Shown: positions 1 through 7,080, numbered from the stretch's first letter. The stretch is DNA of 14,864 bases from Bacteroidales bacterium UBA2295 (GCA_002345825.1 DDWD01000027.1:1-14864); one strand, 5' to 3'. Notes: generated by a model not told the origin, from the sequence alone. Numbers and translations are program-made.

Positions 1-121
1 CCTACCAGCTCCTTATCATTAGATAGGACACAAACATCATTTTAAATTGCATTGATATGGTTTTGATGAAGCGAATTGAAGATGATGTTTGTGTCCTATC
101 TAATGATAAGGAGCTGGTAGG
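1..121. repeat. 40-bp perfect inverted repeat around the first start codon
   Basis: Bases 1-40 are the exact reverse complement of bases 82-121, separated by 41 bases. Complementarity continues only patchily inward (45-48 with 74-77). The right arm is ordinary coding sequence of the first gene (about codons 9-22), so the left arm is an inverted copy of coding DNA, and the ATG at 57 sits in the loop. The repeat starts at base 1 of the window. That is what a fold-back or chimeric contig end would look like, although a real duplication cannot be excluded. If transcribed from the left it would form a very stable hairpin displaying the start codon. Confidence 0.9.
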
Positions 122-680
122 TATTGTTGAAAAGGTGATTGATGAATTAAATCTAAACCTTTTCTATGCCGAATGCTCAACCGACCTACATGCCTATGGT
201 GCGGTTGTTTACATTGCAGACCCTGAGTTGCTGGATGATGTATTCATAGAATATTTTAGGGAAATAAATGAGCTAAGCAGTCCCAAAGAAATGGCTGTGG
301 TCTTAACATCTGAATATAAAATACCCCGTGACCTAAGGTCGTATTTTGTACTTGCAGATAACAACGGAAAGTTTGAGCAGCAGTTAAAAATGACCATACT
401 CAATAGGCGAAGCAATATCATTAGCCGAAAAGCTGGCAAACGAGATTATACTAATAAACTTAACCGTTTGTTTGCCATACTTAGGCATCTTCAGCCAGAG
501 GGCAATTTTGTTCGTATTCCACAGTTGGCAAAGGAATTTGGGGTTTCAGAGAAAACAATAAAAAGGGATTTAGTTTACATCAAGCAAGAGGGGGGTGAGA
601 ATATTGTTTACGACAGGGAAAAGAGGGCATATTTTCTCGACTATAGTGTTTCAAGTAGAATAATGGTAAGACGTGACTAA
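57..680 (+). CDS. Winged-helix transcriptional regulator with a receiver-like N-terminal domain
   Basis: A 207-aa predicted DNA-binding regulator. The C-terminal part (about residues 133-195) looks like an HTH_11/DeoR-type winged helix. It has the helix pair RIPQLAKEFGVSEKTIKRDL, followed by a wing-like end with YDREKRAYFL. Residues 10-100 alternate strands and helices like a CheY receiver: VCVLSND after strand 1, Asp55 in IADPEL near the phosphorylation position, and Thr84/Ser85 at the switch position. The usual acidic pair and conserved Lys are not clear, so it may be a pseudo-receiver. No WYL domain is present, so it is not a standard BrxR-type WYL regulator. It lies 12 bases before the nuclease-like gene and probably leads that operon. 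The start is uncertain because the ATG lies inside the inverted repeat; a second ATG at codon 4 is possible. Confidence 0.65.
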   Translation: MVLMKRIEDDVCVLSNDKELVGIVEKVIDELNLNLFYAECSTDLHAYGAVVYIADPELLDDVFIEYFREINELSSPKEMAVVLTSEYKIPRDLRSYFVLADNNGKFEQQLKMTILNRRSNIISRKAGKRDYTNKLNRLFAILRHLQPEGNFVRIPQLAKEFGVSEKTIKRDLVYIKQEGGENIVYDREKRAYFLDYSVSSRIMVRRD

Positions 681-692
681 GACTAATTTGAT

Positions 693-1562
693 ATGAATAA
701 AAAGTTTCGCATTTCGATTAAGGAGATGCTGTCTCTCAGCTCAACAAGCCATAGCAATGTTGATGTTGACTCCTTTGATGAATTTGTTGAATATCTAGAA
801 TCGGAGGGGATTAAGTCTTTCTCCTTGTCATCCTCTAGTTTTCACGTTGATTATGATAGTTATTACAAGCGTGGAATAGATGCTAAGGATTTCAGTAAAG
901 AGCATTTTGATTGGCTCACATATGATGTAAGAGATGGATGTAGGTTTTTTGATATTGATATTAAGGTTAAACCAAAAAAAGTTATGAAACCAACAAGAAC
1001 AAAGAACTTTAAATTAGGCACATTTCATGGTAAGTTATCCCCAGAAAACAATTCAAGAGAAGCCAAGTGTAGGAATGCGTTGTATTTAATCGGTAATCTC
1101 AGGGTTGATTTGTCAACAGCAGAATATATTGACATTCGAATTTTAGGTTATGAAATACCCTTGGGTGAGAGAGGTAAGCGAATTGATTTATTGGGGTACG
1201 ACAAGCACCATAACCCTTGGATTATCGAGTTGAAAACGGATAAATCATCAGAGAAAATCGATGATGTAGTTAATCAGGTCAACGATTATGCTGATTTATT
1301 TAAACCACTAATTCCTTACATTAATAAAGAGGTTAAAGATGTGTTTTTACTTGACATCAATCTCACTAATAATATTAAGAAAATGGTTCTTATCCCCAGA
1401 GAATACTATGATGGGAGAAATGTGAGCCATATAAATCAGGATGATGTGTTTGTTTGTTCAATTTCAATGGTAAGAGAGTTATATGATAATGATGGTAATT
1501 TAACCTTAATAGACAGACTAGGTAGTTTTGATAGGATAACCCTAAGGGTTCACAACAAATGA
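693..1562 (+). CDS. PD-(D/E)XK nuclease-like protein
   Basis: A 289-aa protein with a convincing PD-(D/E)XK core in its C-terminal half. Asp165 lies in GKRIDLLGYD. The ELK triad element is at 179-181 in PWIIELKTDK. Gln195 and Tyr199 in QVNDYADLF give the QxxxY motif typical of RecB- and Cas4-like nucleases. The surroundings also resemble the NucS/DUF91 style of fold. The N-terminal 110 residues are Ser/Asp-rich and resemble nothing I recognise; they may recognise substrate or partner. All expected catalytic residues are visible, so it is probably an active Mg-dependent DNase. Its stop overlaps the next start (ATGA at 1559-1562), which suggests translational coupling to the beta-CASP protein. 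Some proteins of this fold degrade foreign DNA and others repair DNA; the sequence does not decide between these. Confidence 0.7.
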   Translation: MNKKFRISIKEMLSLSSTSHSNVDVDSFDEFVEYLESEGIKSFSLSSSSFHVDYDSYYKRGIDAKDFSKEHFDWLTYDVRDGCRFFDIDIKVKPKKVMKPTRTKNFKLGTFHGKLSPENNSREAKCRNALYLIGNLRVDLSTAEYIDIRILGYEIPLGERGKRIDLLGYDKHHNPWIIELKTDKSSEKIDDVVNQVNDYADLFKPLIPYINKEVKDVFLLDINLTNNIKKMVLIPREYYDGRNVSHINQDDVFVCSISMVRELYDNDGNLTLIDRLGSFDRITLRVHNK

Positions 1563-2857
1563 ACCTAATAATCCATCGGGGTACGAATGAGATTGGGGGC
1601 ACTTGTATTGAGCTACAATCATCCAGCACTAGAATATTACTGGATTTTGGGATGCCATTGGTAACACCAAAAGGTGATGGTTTTGATATGAAAATCCATG
1701 CTGGTAAATCAACCGATGAACTCATAAGCCAAGGCGTACTGCCCAATGTCCAAGGGGCATACTCAGACCCCTTAGCAATTGATGGAGTTATTATTTCGCA
1801 TCCACATCAAGACCATTTTGGCTTAATGCAGTACCTCAACAAGACCATCCCCATCTGGCTTGGCAAGGCGACCCATAAGCTACTTGAGATAAACAACATA
1901 TTTTTAAGTCAACAGAACCACGTTAATAAAACCTATTTCTTTGAGAAAAGTGTTCCATTCACAATTGGTGATTTCACCATAACACCCTACTGGAATGACC
2001 ACTTAGCATTCGATTCATACTCTTTTCTTTTAGAAGCTGAGGGTAAGCGGTTGTTCTATAGCGGTGATTTTCGCTCTCACGGCAGAAAATCAAGAGCATA
2101 TAGGTGGTTTTTATCCAATAAGCCAAGCGATATTGACTACCTTTTATTGGAGGGCACAACCATAGGCAGGGGTTCTAGCAAGTTTCAAACCGAAGCGGAT
2201 ATTGAAAATGAATTGGTGGAACTGTTCAAAAAATCCCAATCAATAAACTACATCTACACCTCAAGCCAGAACCTCGATAGGTTGGTTTCAATATACAGGG
2301 CATGTGTAAGGTCGGGCAAGATATTGGTTGCCGATATTTATACCACTTACGTTCTTGACATGCTGTCGGAGTTTGCTGGCTTTCCCACACCCTTGAAGGG
2401 ATATGATAGCATTCAGGTACTATATCCCTACTGGCTAACCAAGAGGTTATTTGATAATGGGCATAAGGATATTGCATACCTATTCACCAAGCATAAGATA
2501 TCTAAGGATGAGATTAATAAGAATCCTTCCAAATACGTTCTGATTGTACGACCCTCCATGAAGACCGATTTAAAAATGATTGATGCCGAGAACGGTAATC
2601 TAGTCTATTCTATGTGGGAGGGTTATAAAAACCAACCACAAACAAAAGAATTCTTGGATTGGCTATTAGATAAGAACTTCACCATTCACGATATTCACAC
2701 AAGCGGACATGCCGATGTTGATACCCTAAAAGAGTATGTTGATGCCATTAACCCAAAGGCAATTATACCAATCCATACCTTCAATAAATCGGAATACAAA
2801 AACATATTCAATCAACGGGTTGTGGAATTGGATGACAATATGATTTTTCATGTTTAA
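1559..2857 (+). CDS. RNase J-like beta-CASP metallo-beta-lactamase-fold hydrolase
   Basis: A 432-aa metallo-hydrolase with the full beta-lactamase-fold zinc signature: the N-terminal HRGTNEIGGTC segment seen in RNase J/CPSF-like proteins, HPHQDH at 81-86, His148 in NDHLAF and Asp170 in YSGDFRSHGR. Beta-CASP features follow: an acidic motif A at Glu198 (LLLEGT), a motif B-like His384 in TSGHAD, and a motif C-like His406 in IIPIHTF. Members of this group cleave or trim RNA, less often DNA, as endo- or 5'-exonucleases. At 432 residues it is shorter than RNase J (about 550) and lacks that enzyme's long C-terminal extension, so it is probably not the housekeeping RNase. Its ATGA overlap with the nuclease-like gene implies a shared process. 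The family call is firm; the physiological substrate is unknown. Confidence 0.82.
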   Translation: MNLIIHRGTNEIGGTCIELQSSSTRILLDFGMPLVTPKGDGFDMKIHAGKSTDELISQGVLPNVQGAYSDPLAIDGVIISHPHQDHFGLMQYLNKTIPIWLGKATHKLLEINNIFLSQQNHVNKTYFFEKSVPFTIGDFTITPYWNDHLAFDSYSFLLEAEGKRLFYSGDFRSHGRKSRAYRWFLSNKPSDIDYLLLEGTTIGRGSSKFQTEADIENELVELFKKSQSINYIYTSSQNLDRLVSIYRACVRSGKILVADIYTTYVLDMLSEFAGFPTPLKGYDSIQVLYPYWLTKRLFDNGHKDIAYLFTKHKISKDEINKNPSKYVLIVRPSMKTDLKMIDAENGNLVYSMWEGYKNQPQTKEFLDWLLDKNFTIHDIHTSGHADVDTLKEYVDAINPKAIIPIHTFNKSEYKNIFNQRVVELDDNMIFHV

Positions 2858-2914
2858 ATAGATTTTGCAGTCCTATGTATTGACCATTTTTTCTTATCTT
2901 TAATGAATAGTTGA

Positions 2915-2935
2915 ACCCAAACTCGATATTTGGGT
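2915..2935. promoter_or_regulatory. Small inverted repeat ACCCAAA-N7-TTTGGGT
   Basis: Perfect 7-bp arms at 2915-2921 and 2929-2935 lie between the beta-CASP gene stop and the next gene. No T-run follows, so it fits an operator or weak attenuator better than an intrinsic terminator. It also overlaps the upstream in-frame ATG of the 98-aa gene, one reason the downstream start is preferred. Confidence 0.4.
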
Positions 2936-2970
2936 ATCTCTGTTGTTTCGCTAATAAAAAACAACTCATT

Positions 2971-3267
2971 ATGACAAACAATAACTGGTATGAAAGCAGA
3001 TTGGACAAGATTTTTGCCAAGGGTGCTTTGTGGAAGCATAGAACTTTCAGGACAATATTTGACCCTTTATCCAGTGAGTGGAGACACACAACCATTGACC
3101 AGAAGATTGAAATTCTTGAAAGGGTTGTTAATGAGGGCGAAGATTTGAAAAAACTAATCAAAGACTACAAGAATAGATATTTAGAGCAAAATAGGCGGGA
3201 TATTGCCGTCAGCGTTGAATCTGCTCTGGTTATTTTGCTGGAGTATAAGCTTAAGAAGCAACAATAG
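2971..3267 (+). CDS. Small charged protein of unknown function (98 aa)
   Basis: Not recognised. The chosen start at 2971 gives a 98-aa soluble protein beginning MTNNNWYESRLDKIF. An in-frame ATG at 2911 would add 20 residues, but those (rich in Cys, Phe and Leu) are encoded across the inverted repeat and look non-coding. The product is rich in Lys, Arg and Glu. It has an amphipathic helical middle (IDQKIEILERVVNEGEDLKKLIKDY as two helical stretches) and a helical tail ending KLKKQQ. There is no membrane segment, Cys motif or catalytic signature. It lies 113 bases after the beta-CASP gene on the same strand, so it may be a fourth member of that operon or an independently expressed accessory subunit. 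Confidence 0.6.
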   Translation: MTNNNWYESRLDKIFAKGALWKHRTFRTIFDPLSSEWRHTTIDQKIEILERVVNEGEDLKKLIKDYKNRYLEQNRRDIAVSVESALVILLEYKLKKQQ

Positions 3268-3379
3268 TCTTATTTGACGGTTAATGTAACCCAATCCAGT
3301 GTCTGCTCAAGCCATTTATGGGTTATTGGACTCTTTATAATCATTTTTTTTCTAGGGTGGACGAGGTACGAGATGAAAA

Positions 3380-3420
3380 GTTACTCCTGAATTATATGCG
3401 GAGCAGTAACGGTTTTATTG
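3380..3420 (+). terminator. Candidate terminator between convergent genes
   Basis: GTTACT at 3380-3385 pairs with AGTAAC at 3405-3410, with CTCC/GGAG available further inward, and GGTTTTATTG follows. It lies between the plus-strand 98-aa gene and the end of the minus-strand DUF3987 gene, where a terminator is expected. The T-run is short and interrupted, so the call is tentative. Confidence 0.4.
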
Positions 3421-3425
3421 TCAAG

Positions 3426-4859
3426 CTAAATAGTCTTTTGATACTCATTCTTACCATTTGGTTTTCTAATTAAACCCTTTTCAATCCACTGCCTGAGTCT
3501 CCGTTCGGATGTTTTTCTTGAGACTTTAAGAATTTTCGAATGAGATAATACAAATTCACTCCAAGAAAAAGTCAATGGCAAATCTTGGTAAAATAGTTCC
3601 TCTTCTTCGTTCTTAAAATGTTGATTTGATTTAACGCTTACGGTATCTAGTACACTCATCACATTGCTAAGATAGAAATTTACTAGAAGTGCAGCATTAC
3701 GGTAACCATCAATATAAATCGTATTATAAGATAGCACATTGGAGTCCCCTTTCTCTCTGTACTCACCAAAAAGTCTTAACCTATTAATAATTATGGCAAT
3801 TCTGTGAATATAACTGTCCATTTTCCCCATTGCGGAATCATACGCCTCATCATCATATACTGTTCGGTATTTTTGATTCATTTCTTCCCTCCATTCCCTA
3901 AGGAAAGTGTAGGTTTCATCATCCAGTTTTAAGGAGTGACGTTTACTATCATGTTCATAGTTATTTAAGTAGAAATTGCAGAATTCGTAGAATTCACTTA
4001 ATGCATCATTGTTAATTACATCAGTGTTTAGGTTATCAAAAACATTTGTACCCTCATCTCCATTGTTACTTATGACAAATAAAAACCTATAAACATTCCC
4101 ATTTTGAATTCGATTTAGCTTAAAGATATCAAACAATGCTGCCTTTTGCGTTGTACCAATCACGCTAATGGTCTTTTCTTCTATATAAATGTTTAACTCA
4201 TCGTCCTGACGTGTTTTCTTCAACGGGGCGTAGTTAAAAAGTTTCAGGAACGCTTCCTCGTCATCGCTTTTGCTAAACTTATTGAAGTTGTTAAATAACC
4301 CTCTAATCTCATCATACTTTATTAGCAATGGTTTGAATTCATTGTTGGATATTGTTTTATACAAACCCTCAAAGGTGAAGTTTTCTATGCTACAGTTTAA
4401 TAGTTTGGGTTTTATTGCGCTTTCACCATTTTTTTCAAATGATTCAACTAAGTGTCCCAAACCATTATCCATCAGAAATTTTCTTAAAATTGAATCTTTG
4501 TCGTTATCCTTTTTAGTGGCTTTGACTAATTGCAATAGGTCAAGATAAACTTTTTGTTTAGTTTTAAATTGGGCATATAGCTGTTTGTCTTTTTGGTTAA
4601 TGGAACGTATGGCATCATCAAATTGATGACTCTTGCCAGCACCTGACCTAGCGATTTGGATTGTCCAGAGGTTTGGTCTTTCAATCCAACCCTGTTTCAC
4701 GAATAGTTCATAATTGCAGGATAGTGCATAACCAGCTGCATTTAGCATATTTGTGGCTAAACCAGCAAAATCGGATGCGTTAATTTTGCAGTAATTTTGA
4801 ATACAGTTTGAAAACCAAGCAGGGAGTGCTTGTTTAGGGAATAAGTTTTTCTCTTCCAT
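3426..4859 (-). CDS. DUF3987-type P-loop protein, probable element replication/primase-helicase partner
   Basis: A 477-aa P-loop protein resembling the DUF3987 family common on prophages, plasmids and genomic islands, often beside primases. The Walker A motif is ARSGAGKS at 70-77, preceded by a helical N-terminus (ASDFAGLATNMLNAAGYAL). A Walker B-like strand LLIKYDEI places Asp183/Glu184. A sensor-like strand ISVIGTTQKAAL begins near 231, and RFLFV (258-262) may supply a conserved Arg. The last about 48 residues (SWSEFVLSHSKIL, RKTSERRLRQWIEKGLI) look like a winged helix, which would bind DNA. Upstream lie a structured leader and a phased GTCCGTT array, consistent with a replication or copy-control region. 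I see no toprim or archaeal-type primase domain here. The product could instead regulate mobilisation. Confidence 0.65.
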   Translation of the reverse strand: MEEKNLFPKQALPAWFSNCIQNYCKINASDFAGLATNMLNAAGYALSCNYELFVKQGWIERPNLWTIQIARSGAGKSHQFDDAIRSINQKDKQLYAQFKTKQKVYLDLLQLVKATKKDNDKDSILRKFLMDNGLGHLVESFEKNGESAIKPKLLNCSIENFTFEGLYKTISNNEFKPLLIKYDEIRGLFNNFNKFSKSDDEEAFLKLFNYAPLKKTRQDDELNIYIEEKTISVIGTTQKAALFDIFKLNRIQNGNVYRFLFVISNNGDEGTNVFDNLNTDVINNDALSEFYEFCNFYLNNYEHDSKRHSLKLDDETYTFLREWREEMNQKYRTVYDDEAYDSAMGKMDSYIHRIAIIINRLRLFGEYREKGDSNVLSYNTIYIDGYRNAALLVNFYLSNVMSVLDTVSVKSNQHFKNEEEELFYQDLPLTFSWSEFVLSHSKILKVSRKTSERRLRQWIEKGLIRKPNGKNEYQKTI

Positions 4860-4863
4860 TTTT

Positions 4864-4957
4864 CATAGTGGTTAAATACAGTTATTTGTGACATAGTGGT
4901 TTTTTTGTTTCACAAAGGCAGGGGTAGCAAACCACTATGATAAAGACTACCCCCGCC
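4864..4957 (-). promoter_or_regulatory. Structured leader of the DUF3987 gene with complementary loop and start-site elements
   Basis: On the minus strand, arms at 4957-4947 and 4927-4917 form an 11-bp hairpin with one mismatch (GGCGGGGGTAG with CTACCCCTGCC) and a 19-nt loop. The loop contains CATAGTGGTT (4939-4930 read in reverse). Two perfect 10-nt complements, AACCACTATG, lie downstream at 4901-4892 and 4873-4864, the latter only four bases from the ATG at 4859. The loop could therefore pair with either site and control ribosome access, or the three copies could be protein-binding sites. The hairpin may also stop transcription coming from the upstream minus-strand gene. Confidence 0.55.
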
Positions 4958-5047
4958 AGATAACTCTTCAACAATAAATACTTCACAACAAACCCAAAAG
5001 GATGAAAATCTTAATAAAAAATTTCACCAAAAGCATTAATCATTTTT

Positions 5048-5377
5048 GTCCGTTGTTTGTCCGTTGTTTGTCCGTTGTTTTGTCGGTTATTTGTCCGTTT
5101 CACTAAATTATATCTCTATGATTATTAATGTGTTATTTGACTCAACGGACAAACGGACACCATTTGTACTCTACTTATAACTTTCTATTTTCACACGTAG
5201 AGATTTTTACTTATTATATATCTCTCTTTATTAATCTATTACGTGAAATAGAAAAAAAAATAAGAAGATAGAGGGTTGTGACTGTTTGTCCGTTTATGCT
5301 CATAAAAAATTAATATACAGATATATACGTGAAATATTAACGGACAATCAACGGACATTTTGCGGACATCTACGGAC
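5048..5377. repeat. Iteron-like array of helically phased GTCCGTT/AACGGAC sites
   Basis: Twelve sites are visible. Five forward sites start at 5048, 5059, 5070, 5082 (GTCGGTT) and 5093, spaced 11, 11, 12 and 11 bases. Two inverted sites start at 5144 and 5152. One forward site is at 5288. Four inverted sites start at 5339, 5350, 5361 (TGCGGAC) and 5371 (TACGGAC), spaced 11, 11 and 10. Nine are perfect heptamers. The outer clusters face each other across a very AT-rich core that also has TACGTGAAATA at 5240-5250 and 5326-5336, plus a related inverted element at about 5187-5200. One-turn phasing suggests cooperative binding on one DNA face, as at a replication origin or a complex operator. Confidence 0.8.
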
Positions 5378-5412
5378 AACTATGGAAAGAATGAAACCTT
5401 AGTTCACTTGAC

Positions 5413-6114
5413 TTAATCCACCGTTGGGGCAGCAAACTTCCAGTAGTTAGCTCGATTACTTACCATTACTTTAAACCATCCCTCACCTTTAACTTCAGGA
5501 TGAGTATTCGGTAGATGCTTTACCCTTGGATTTTTCACGTAGTAAACCCCATTCAAGTAAATTTCCTCGGATTCTAGTTGGTGCGAGTCCTGTAAAACAA
5601 TTTCATTTGATGTTATTAATTCACCCCTTGGTCTTTGGGTTGGGACTAAAGCTATGTCCCCTTGCCTTATTACCTTCTTGTAATCACATTGAAACATCCA
5701 GTTCTGTATGGCAAGAATTGGGTCTTTCCCATTGTTAACAGCATGCCTAACAACTCTTGATTCTATAGGATGGGCAAAAACTGTTTTGTCTTCGTTGCGA
5801 CCAAGCAGGTAGTAGTTCTTGCGAATTACTGGGAAGTAGTTCTTCTTTGCCTTCTGGTAATACCTTATTTGTATTATTACCAATAATTTTCTCGAATGAA
5901 AGTCATAACCATACGCATATAAATCCCAGTTTAGAGCACTTCCACGACCCCTGTTGTCAAATTCACAACCAAAGTCCCAAGAGCCGTGCTCATCAACTTT
6001 ATTGGCTTTTGTAGCTAAGGTTACGAGTTTTTTGACTTTCTTTTGAATGCTTATAGGTATTGACGAGAATATTATCTCATCGTACCTTCCTCTAGTAATT
6101 TTTTCATTTTTCAT
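5413..6114 (-). CDS. Conserved-looking protein of unknown function (233 aa)
   Basis: Not firmly recognised. The N-terminal 110 residues are Lys/Tyr-rich, with a beta-rich core (NWDLYAYGYDFHSRKLLVIIQIRYYQ). From about residue 150 the pattern RQGDIALVP ... LQDSHQLES ... His200/His205 ... EGWFKV ... RANYW recalls short plasmid- and phage-borne proteins that begin RQGDVLL and contain GHAH followed by a C-terminal H-rich strand. That resemblance is from memory and unverified. There is no signal peptide or membrane segment. A weak -7-like TAACTTTA on the minus strand (6136-6129) lies shortly upstream of the ATG, without a clear partner. The gene precedes the iteron-like array and the DUF3987 gene on the same strand and is probably part of the mobile block. 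The stop at 5413 falls just past the last array site. Confidence 0.6.
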   Translation of the reverse strand: MKNEKITRGRYDEIIFSSIPISIQKKVKKLVTLATKANKVDEHGSWDFGCEFDNRGRGSALNWDLYAYGYDFHSRKLLVIIQIRYYQKAKKNYFPVIRKNYYLLGRNEDKTVFAHPIESRVVRHAVNNGKDPILAIQNWMFQCDYKKVIRQGDIALVPTQRPRGELITSNEIVLQDSHQLESEEIYLNGVYYVKNPRVKHLPNTHPEVKGEGWFKVMVSNRANYWKFAAPTVD

Positions 6115-6308
6115 TTAATTTAATGATTTAAAGTTAGCCGAACTAAGGCATCGGAACTCCCTTTGTTTTTCTTGTCAATTTTTAATATTAATGGTCTCGA
6201 CATTAACCATCTAATAGAGTTTTTGATTCAAATAATACATAGTGAAAGAATTATGTAGAAAGCATTTGCTTTGAGTGGGAGACCTTATTTTCATAATAAA
6301 AGATTCAA

Positions 6309-6620
6309 TTAAGCGTCCTGAATTCTATCAGGAAACAATTCCTCAATCATCTCAACCTCATTCCACTTTTCAAGCAAATCAAATACTTCTTTTTCGCTAA
6401 GGGGTATTATGGTTTCGGATGCATGTTTGAAATTCCCTTCAGAAATACCATATTTAGTTGCAGCACCTCCTTCTCCAAACAAGAAGTATTTCCCATTGGT
6501 AGTTCGATATATTTCCTCATTTAGATAATAGAAATCGTTGTATCCTAAATTGTTATAATTCTCTGCTAATTTTTGAGCAGTTTCGGTGTTGTATCTAACA
6601 CCATTTATTATTTTCTTCAT
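6309..6620 (-). CDS. Small mobile-element accessory protein (103 aa)
   Basis: A 103-aa acidic protein beginning MKKIINGVRYNTETAQKLAENY. It continues with the pattern EEIYRTTNGKYFLFGEGGAATKYG and ends in a helical acidic tail (LSEKEVFDLLEKWNEVEMIEELFP). This layout (KIINGKRYDTETA, then a beta hairpin LYRxxxGxYFLxGEGG, then IIPLxxxE) matches small uncharacterised proteins I know as frequent cargo of integrative conjugative elements and phages, mainly in Firmicutes. No function is established for them that I can name. It may be an anti-defence or regulatory cargo protein, but nothing in the sequence proves this. Its start overlaps the end of a possible 49-codon gene upstream. Confidence 0.65.
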   Translation of the reverse strand: MKKIINGVRYNTETAQKLAENYNNLGYNDFYYLNEEIYRTTNGKYFLFGEGGAATKYGISEGNFKHASETIIPLSEKEVFDLLEKWNEVEMIEELFPDRIQDA

Positions 6621-6744
6621 AACTATAAAGTTTTAAAATATTATTAATTAATGTTTTAGCCATCTTTTCACTGGCATAGCTTTTCCAGTTTTCAAGGTAT
6701 GCCATTTGTCGTGTTGGAGACCTTACTCTTATAAGTGTATTCAT
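6595..6744 (-). CDS. Possible 49-aa small protein overlapping the next gene
   Basis: An open frame on the minus strand from ATG at 6744 to TAG at 6595 encodes a basic, helix-prone peptide (MNTLIRVRSPTRQMAYLENW, then KSYASEKMAKTLINNILKLY, ending KWC). It overlaps the start of the 103-aa gene by 26 bases, a common coupling arrangement. The amino-acid make-up looks more protein-like than most random frames here, with amphipathic spacing of Leu/Ile and Lys. No family is recognised. An internal ATG at codon 14 is an alternative start. It could still be spurious. Confidence 0.4.
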   Translation of the reverse strand: MNTLIRVRSPTRQMAYLENWKSYASEKMAKTLINNILKLYSYEENNKWC

Positions 6745-6796
6745 ATATGTTTAATATTTAAGTGTTTATCGCAATTTCGTTCTAATCAGGACGTAA

Positions 6797-7080
6797 TCTT
6801 CCCACTTTGCAAATCCTCGTGTTTGCAACCCGTTTCATTTCAATTCGTTATGTTTTATTGGTTAGTTTTAGTTGGCATCCTTAGCCAAACCCTTTGTGAT
6901 TTCCTCTTTGCTTCTTCATCGTTTTAGTATGTTAGTTAAACAATTTCCATTTTTTCATTGACAACAAGACAGACCTTTCCCATGCGCAAATCAGCATGAT
7001 TTGCAAGTTATTCATAATGTGTCCACTAAGTTTTATTGGTTTGTTTTTGTACTCAGTAACGGAGCGTTATCCGTACCTTC
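6797..7080 (-). repeat. Diverged ~178-nt tandem repeat with conserved hairpins
   Basis: Two units share landmarks offset by 178-179 bases. In the right unit GCAAATCA (6986-6993) pairs with TGATTTGC (6997-7004). In the left unit TTGCAAA (6807-6813) pairs with TTTGCAA (6822-6828). Both have TTTTATTGGTT (6853-6863 and 7031-7041) followed by a second hairpin: TTGGC/GCCAA at 6872-6888 and ACGG/CCGT at 7059-7074. Minus-strand alignment also shows shared TGGGAA just past the first hairpin. The element may be a structured non-coding RNA or a dispersed palindromic repeat. It lies between a consensus minus-strand promoter and the 49-/103-aa genes, so it may be their leader. Confidence 0.55.

Noticed and set aside
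1559..2857. Housekeeping RNase J
   Set aside because: It is shorter than RNase J, lacks its C-terminal extension and is coupled to a nuclease-like gene in an accessory region.
2911..2970. Upstream start for the 98-aa gene, giving 118 aa
   Set aside because: The extra residues are Cys/Phe-rich and encoded over an inverted repeat; the ATG at 2971 gives a coherent charged protein.
5048..5099. Short regular repeats that might be a CRISPR array
   Set aside because: The repeated unit is 7-11 bases with almost no spacer and no cas gene is nearby; spacing of one helical turn points to protein-binding sites instead.
6706..6927. 73-codon open frame on the plus strand
   Set aside because: It runs through the hairpin repeats and over the possible minus-strand 49-aa gene, with an implausible Cys/Phe/Ser-rich composition.
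6781..7020. Short peptides on the minus strand (about 18-27 codons) inside the structured repeats
   Set aside because: They are explained by the repeat sequence itself; frames differ between the two units and one readable frame lacks an ATG after an in-frame stop.
6797..7080. Integron attC-like recombination sites in the tandem structured repeat
   Set aside because: I looked for paired RYYYAAC and GTTRRRY cores flanking each unit and did not find a consistent pair; no integrase gene is visible.
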